Source of the DNA: Culex pipiens pallens
Taxonomy: Eukaryota; Arthropoda; Insecta; Diptera; Culicidae
Direction of reading: 5' to 3'
DNA: 64,000 nt
Assembly: GCF_016801865.2 (NCBI RefSeq)
Contig: NC_068938.1
Coordinates: 199,371,077 to 199,435,076 of the forward strand
Shown here one piece after another: positions 58,529 to 64,000 of the stretch (position 1 is the stretch's first letter; each line of letters opens with the position of its first letter). The notes under the pieces are model-generated. The model ran no database searches and was not told the DNA's origin. It was given only the letters and a program-made list of their open reading frames with translations. The translations under genes were made by a program, and so were the position numbers.

Positions 58529-59867
58529 GGGTAATTCTCTACCAACTCACACGAAATCGGGAAAAGTTGCCCCGACCCCTCTTCGATTTGCGTGAAACTT
58601 TGTCCTAAGGGGTAACTTTTGTCCCTGATCACGAATCCGAGGTCCATTTTTTGATATCTCGTGACGGAGGGGCGGTACGACCCCTTCAATTTTTGAACAT
58701 GCGAAAAAAGAGGTGTTTTTCAATAATTTGCAGCCTGAAACGGTGATGAAATAGAAATTTGGTGTCAAAGGGACTTTTATGTAAAATTAGACGCCCGATT
58801 TGATGGCGTACTCAGAGTTCCGAAAAAACGTATTTTTCATCGAAAAAAACACTAAAAAAGTTTTAAAAATTCTCCCATTTTCCGTTACTCGACTGTAAAA
58901 AAATTTGGAACATGTCATTTTATGGGAAATTTAATGTTCTTTTCGAATCTACATTGTCCCAGAAGGGTCATTTTTTCATTTAGAACAAATTTTTTCATTT
59001 TAAAATTTCGTGTTTTTTCTAACTTTGCAGGGTTATTTTTTAGAGTGTAAAAATGTTCTACAAAGTTGTAAAGCAGACAATTACAAAAATTTTGATATGT
59101 AATCATAAAGGGTTTGCTTATAAACGTCACGAGTTATCGCGATTTTACGAAAAAAAGTTTTGAAAAAGTTACTTTTTGCGTTTCTCTTTGTTTCGTCGTC
59201 CGTGTCTGTCGCGGGTGACCATGAACGGCCATGATCGATGACGACCAACTTTTTCAAAACTTTTTTTCGTAAAATCGCGATAACTCGTGATGTTTACTAG
59301 CAAACCCCTTATATTTATATAATTGTAATTGTCTGCTCTAAAACTTTGTAGAATATTGTTACACTCTAAAAAATAACCCTGCAAAGTTAGAAAAAACACG
59401 ATATTTTAAAATTAAAAATTTTGTTCTAAATGAAAAATTACCCTTCTGGGTCAATGTAGATTCGAAAAGAACATTAAATTTCCCATAAAATGACTTGTTC
59501 CAAATTTTTTTACAGTCGAGTAACGGAAAATGGGAGAATTTTAAAAAAAAATGTGTTTTTTTCGATGAAAACTACGTTTTTTCGGAATTCTGAGTACGCC
59601 ATCAAATCGGGCGTCTAATTTTACATAAAAGTCCCTTTGACACCAAATTTCTATCTCATCACCGTTTCAGGCTGCAAATTATTGAAAAATACCTCTTTTT
59701 TCGCATGTTCAAAAAAGGAAGGGGTTGTACCGCCCCTCCGTCACGAGATATCAAAAAACGGACCTCGGATTCGTGATCAGGGACAAAAGTTACCCCTTAG
59801 GACAAAGTTTCACGCAAATCGAAGTGGGGTCGGGGCAACTGCTGTGTGAGTTGGCGGAGAATTACCC
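58529..59867. mobile_element. 1.34-kb near-perfect palindrome (foldback element) with GGGTAATTCTC ends
   Basis: The left arm 58529-59170 starts GGGTAATTCTCTACCAACTC. The right arm 59247-59867 ends with the inverted complement, GAGTTGGCGGAGAATTACCC. The arms (642 and 621 bp) match along their length with scattered substitutions and small indels. The unpaired centre is 76 bp (59171-59246). Flanking AATTGTTT and ATTTGTTT could be an 8-bp target duplication with one change. There is no transposase. The ends are of a type familiar from mosquito MITEs. If transcribed, it would form a very long double-stranded RNA. Confidence 0.85.
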
Positions 59868-60673
59868 ATTTGTTTTTGTCGATTGCAATTAAATACTTAC
59901 CTTAAAAATACAAATTTCATTGATAGTTGCAAGTAGTTTTTAAGTTCAAGTTCCTCAATACACCAGTATATAATAAAACAAACAGGCATGATAAAATTTA
60001 TTGAAACATTATTTTGATAAAAATCTTCTCTACAAAAAACTTTTTTGCGTTTTGTTGTGCACCTTTATTCAATTTTGTATAAAATTTTAAAAAGTGTAGA
60101 AAAATATATAATTTATACCTTTCCAAGTCGTTATTCTTCGATTTTTCGAGATTTGTTTACTATTGATGTTTATGAAAAATATGTTTTTTGCTCCCTGATG
60201 TCTTGACTCATATACGATCATTTACATTTTGACAATTAAAAAAATGCAGCAAAAGTTGTTCTAAAAAAATAACATAATTTTAGCTAAATCATTTATTAAA
60301 ATATCAATTTGATTCAAGTTCCCCAAAATAAAAAAAAAACTTCAATTCGAAGTAAATGCTGTAAAACTGTAAGCATTTTAAAAGTAGTGTCTTTTTATAC
60401 ATTTTTAGACAACAATCCTGTTTTTCCATATAATTTACATTTTTACGAAATGGGAAATTCATGTTTGCTTGTGACATTTTTCAGTTATATCATTATATGA
60501 AAATATCAATAAAGAAATGATAAGAATTCAATTTAAACATAAAGAATGTTCGAACTTCAAAACAAGAAAGTACAAAAATAAAAAGACAAAATCCAAAAAC
60601 AAAGTGGAAATAGCAACATTTTATTACAAAACCAAAAAAATAAAAATCAAGTATATGTTCCTAATTGAGTTTT
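59868..60673. other. AT-rich non-coding DNA
   Basis: Long A/T runs and no credible frame. Nothing recognised. Confidence 0.5.
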
Positions 60674-61197
60674 GCCTTCCTCACCTAAGGTAAGGTTATA
60701 ATCCTGCTCGGAAAATGAACTTCTTTCAGAAACGTCGTAGACCCACCTTCATGTATACATATCGACTCAGAATCGATAACTGAACAAATGTCTGTGTGTA
60801 TGTGTGTGGCCAAAATTCTTACTCAGTTTTCTCAGCACTGGCTGAACCAATTTAGGTCAAACCGGTTGCATTAGACTCGGTTTAGGGTCCCATACATCGA
60901 TATTGAATTGTTTGAAGTTTCGATAAAAAGTTTTAAAAAAAGTTATGTATAAAAATGTGTTTTCACAAATATCCGGTTCTCACTAAAATGTATGTAAACT
61001 ATGTCCGGATCTTTCAACCGACCCATCGTTGCTTAGGTAATCGAAAGACCTTTCCAATTTGTCCAAAACATTGATGATCTGGCAAGTGTGATATTTGTGA
61101 ACTTTTTTTATTCCGGATCTTAAAAAATTGATGAAATTTGTGTTCAAATGTATGTGTCCCATCATGTCACTAGCTGTTTGTAAAGAGTGAGGAAGGC
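60674..61197. mobile_element. 524-bp element with GCCTTCCTCAC inverted termini
   Basis: It starts GCCTTCCTCACCTAAGG and ends GTGAGGAAGGC, a perfect 11-bp terminal inverted repeat. The interior includes motifs I know as widespread in culicine genomes (GTAGACCCACCTTCATG, TGTGTGTATGTGTGTGGCC). No ORF is present. It is a non-autonomous element; no target duplication is evident. Confidence 0.65.
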
Positions 61198-61866
61198 ACC
61201 AACCACAGAGGTGGTTTTTGTTAAACAATCGTAAAATTTAGACAATCAATTTATTTGATGAATATTTCATGGGCAGGGCAAGCCTGTTAAATCATCAATA
61301 CATGATAGAAAACAATTAAAACTAAATCAATATTCCAAGTATTTTTTTGTATTTGGCCCTGAAATTGTGAGTGAGATTGGGTCAACTGAACGTATTTTCA
61401 TTTCGATTTGTTGTATTGCTTAGGATGTCTAAAAAATTTGACTGAACTTTTCACACAAAATTTAAATTTTCCAATCTCTCGAATAAAAACATTTTCAAAC
61501 TTTTTAAACCTTTGAGATGATTGAAAATCAATATTGTTTCTTTCCGTTTAATTTTTTTAAGTGGTTTAAGACCTCGTTTAAGTTCTTTCAAACTTAATAA
61601 AAAATACATTTTCAGGATTGAAATTTGGTTTTTCAAAAAGGAATTTATTTTTGAATCGGTAGCTATACGTGAAGGTGGTCTAAAGGAGGTCTAAATTAAT
61701 AGTTCATTTTTCGAGTGATTTTATTTGAAAGCAGGAAAATAAATAATAATTAAAATAAATTGCTTATGCTAATTTTATGTTGATATTTCCTAAACCATGA
61801 TTGGCCAAGGGAAACAAATAAAACCCCATCACAAGTTTGATGTTGGTTACTGAAGTCAACGCTAAC
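61198..61866. other. AT-rich non-coding DNA upstream of the cysteine-rich ORF
   Basis: No recognisable repeat. It may contain promoter or intron sequence for the ORF at 61867, but no clear TATA box was identified. Confidence 0.4.
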
Positions 61867-62184
61867 ATGGACTTCCCCAATGCCATCATCATCATCTGCG
61901 GCCAAATGTGTGGTCACAGAGCGTTTGAAACTAACCATTTTGCGTGTTCATGTGTACAAGATTGTCGAGATTTCAGAATTTCAGATGAGGGGGGTTCGGG
62001 CTCTGAAAATGCAGTCTACACGTGCTATCGCAACTGCAAATCACAATCCACTGGAGGCTATAATCCAATTTTCTCACCAAACTTGCTTGCACAAAACTGT
62101 GGCAAACTTTGTCGGGCAGTTCTTCAAGCCGAAATCAACGGTGTTGTTCACGGTCTGCCTAACAGAAGTTCCCAACACTTGTAG
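61867..62184 (+). CDS. Candidate small cysteine-rich protein (105 residues), unrecognised
   Basis: An ATG in acceptable context (AAC-ATG-G) opens a 105-codon frame ending in TAG exactly at the edge of the assembly gap. The product has nine cysteines, and four CX3C spacings stand out: CGQMC, CVQDC, CYRNC and CGKLC. Codon use is balanced and coding-like. There is no obvious signal peptide, though the first residues are hydrophobic (NAIIIIC). Upstream sense codons allow an earlier start or an acceptor site, so it could equally be a terminal exon. CX3C pairs are found in helical-hairpin peptides and in several secreted insect families. I cannot assign one. The overlapping frame on the same strand looks less protein-like. 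Confidence 0.4.
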   Translation: MDFPNAIIIICGQMCGHRAFETNHFACSCVQDCRDFRISDEGGSGSENAVYTCYRNCKSQSTGGYNPIFSPNLLAQNCGKLCRAVLQAEINGVVHGLPNRSSQHL

Positions 62185-62284
62185 NNNNNNNNNNNNNNNN
62201 NNNNNNNNNNNNNNNNNNNNNNNNNNNNNNNNNNNNNNNNNNNNNNNNNNNNNNNNNNNNNNNNNNNNNNNNNNNNNNNNNNNN
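62185..62284. other. Assembly gap (100 N)
   Basis: Exactly 100 unknown bases, the conventional size for a gap of unknown length. Any frame crossing it is artificial. Confidence 0.99.
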
Positions 62285-62460
62285 GGTTACACACTGTACG
62301 ATGACGTCCAGCTGTACGATCCTCGGAGTCTCGTCGTCCAGACGACAATGACGCACGGTGATGGTTCGTCGTCTGGTTAAACATTCTTGTGCCAACATCG
62401 GTAATTTCTGCAGCCGGGAGAGGTGCTCTTCCGACCGCTCAACTAACAAGCCGTCGCCAT

Positions 62461-62961
62461 CGTGCTAACTTGTCGTACGTGCATTTTGGGTCAAATTGAG
62501 TTAAGAACACCATTTTGTGCAGCTCACAATGCCTCACCTTTTGACCTTCACAGATCCCCAAAATTCGATTTCAATCCTGAGATATTCAACAAAAACCGAA
62601 AAAACTCCGTGCATTTTTGTCACTTTACATATGAAAGTAGTTTCAATCTTGTCGTGCTATCTTGTCACTCCATGAAAATTGATGTAAGTGCGACAAAAGG
62701 CCAAAGGGATTTCAGGCCAGGAAAGTCAGGATGCGTTTGTCACACGTACAAGCTAGACTACCGTAAACATTTGTAATTATAACTCGGGACTCCAGCAACC
62801 AACTTCAACCAAATTTTGGGACAATGCACAGAATGGTGAGCCAAACAAAACGTGTTTGTTATTGTTTACATTGCGTGCTCTCGTTTTTGAATATTCAAGG
62901 TCAAACATTAAAACGCGTTTTTCTCGGAACGTCAAAATGGCGGGTGCGACAAGATAGCACG
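62461..62961. mobile_element. 501-bp element with CGTGCTA-CTTGTCG termini
   Basis: The left end is CGTGCTAACTTGTCG. The right end is the inverted complement of CGTGCTATCTTGTCG. The same motif also appears internally near 62651 (CGTGCTATCTTGTCAC), so the element contains three copies of its terminus and may be composite. No ORF is recognised. Confidence 0.6.
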
Positions 62962-63410
62962 ACGACGTCGAAGCGTTCTCTTCAAATATGCACCAGAATC
63001 AAGCTGGTTCGAGGTGGTAGTACGTGAGCAAGACCGTCCGACACCAGTCGTCGGGGGCCAGATTTAATTTCCTAACCTCAAAATGATAGCTGGCTCTCAC
63101 TGACCACAGGCACTTGGGGTTCTGCACTACGACATCAGGTTGAAATCCACTTGTGTGTGTGAGCTGCGCTTGGGGAAAACTGGAGTAGACTATAGGTGGC
63201 TATACAAATTTTGTTGCAAAATCCAGTTTGTAATATTCAGCAGCTAATCCGTTGGGAAATTTGCACAAATGAATGAAGTATAATGAGTACTTGTTTGTTC
63301 TTCGAGTGTTGCGCAGTTACATTGTGTGATAATATGGATGACCTGCAACGGTTTAAAATAAAATTATAATAGCTTTAAAATTCCCAGCGTTTTCTTATCT
63401 AAATGCTAGC
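62962..63410. other. Non-coding DNA
   Basis: No recognised repeat or gene. Confidence 0.4.
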
Positions 63411-64000
63411 TTAAGGGGTTACATACATGTAGAAAATCACAAAATTTTATATTACAGAATATTTGTTGAATCCACTCAAAAGATGATTATTAATCACTTC
63501 TGAAAGTTTCATGAAGATATTTCATGTTTAAATTAAGTGAGAGACGATTTAAGCTCAAAATTTTGCCATGCGCAAAGCGGGCTGTCAAACTTTGTTGGCG
63601 TTTTTCTCTAAACCCCGAGTTGGTTTACGGGTGCCACGATATCTCGAGATGAGATGGTCCAAATTGGCTGAAATTTGAGGTGAAGACTCTCAAGATGTAT
63701 CCCGTGTGCATGACGAAGCTCAATTTTTAAAATTTGCTTTTTAAAAAAATACAAAAATCAAAAACTAACGGTTTTTTATATGAAAAACACAAAAATATTT
63801 TTATCTTTTTCTAAAATAAACTTTTTGAAAATCGGGCTTCGTCATGCACACGGAATCGGTTTAACGAGTCTTCACCAAAATTTTGAGCCGATTTGGTCAA
63901 GACAGTGTTGAGATATCGTGGCACCCTTTTTTTGAAACTGCTAACTTGAAATTGCTATATCTCGGCAATCATGCAACCAAATATCTCCAAATTTGTTTTG
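63411..64000. mobile_element. Inverted-repeat element running off the window edge
   Basis: From TTAAGGGGTTACATACATGT (63411) the sequence has the texture of a mosquito repeat. Two arms of about 100 bp fold together: about 63630-63729, with GGTGCCACGATATCTC and CCGTGTGCATGACGAAG, and 63830-63929, with CTTCGTCATGCACACGG and GAGATATCGTGGCACC. The 3' terminus is outside the window, so the class is unknown. Confidence 0.55.

Noticed and set aside
61880..62380. ORF spanning the run of N
   Set aside because: Open only because the unknown bases hide stops; the gap length is arbitrary.

Overview
This window is non-coding, repeat-dense eukaryotic DNA. It is most likely from a culicine mosquito (Culex-like). 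That assignment rests on recognising several dispersed elements typical of such genomes: TA-flanked MITEs, a tRNA-headed SINE, retroposons with short TGCT-type tails, and an element with GCCTTCCTCAC ends. No ribosomal RNA, CRISPR array or bacterial operon is present. One 100-base run of N (62185-62284) marks an assembly gap.

The window is dominated by three copies of one large unit: A (791-16155), B (24703-40073) and C (42945-52138). All lie in the same orientation, and each is bordered by a run of T followed by unrelated flanking DNA. Every copy has a shared 817-bp left flank, a long tandem array of a 141-bp satellite, and a shared 380-bp right flank. The 14-bp sequence GACGAAGAACTTCG sits at the left terminus. 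Its inverted copy sits 34 bp from the right terminus, followed by a small stem-loop. This layout (sub-terminal inverted repeats, 3' hairpin, T-T target, central tandem repeats) matches non-autonomous Helentron/HINE (DINE-1-like) rolling-circle elements. I therefore read the satellite as the expanded cargo of a mobile element.

A and B are co-linear monomer by monomer: about 94 monomers each, and all of the 6-bp length difference is explained by counted small deletions. C has about 57 monomers. A and B also carry a 942-bp retroposon inserted inside the array, with a 22-bp target-site duplication and a CATA-type tail; C lacks it. The satellite unit is exactly 47 codons, so the minus strand shows spuriously long open frames (up to about 1,500 codons). 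I do not regard these as genes.

Between A and B (16.2-24.7 kb) are three short TA-flanked MITEs in a row, a dispersed AT-rich repeat, a possible minus-strand gene fragment (two exons around a 58-bp intron, 19165-19465), a SINE with perfect target duplications, a decayed Tc1-like element with a nested foldback MITE, a direct-direct-inverted 429-bp repeat cluster, and a small retroposon. Between B and C (40.1-42.9 kb) I see only low-repeat non-coding DNA.

Right of C are a truncated non-LTR retrotransposon (C-terminal end of its reverse-transcriptase ORF), a further 429-bp repeat copy, two retroposons with clear target duplications, a 1.34-kb near-perfect palindrome, three more inverted-repeat elements, and one credible small ORF encoding a cysteine-rich peptide (61867-62184) next to the gap. 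No complete, confidently identifiable host gene is present.
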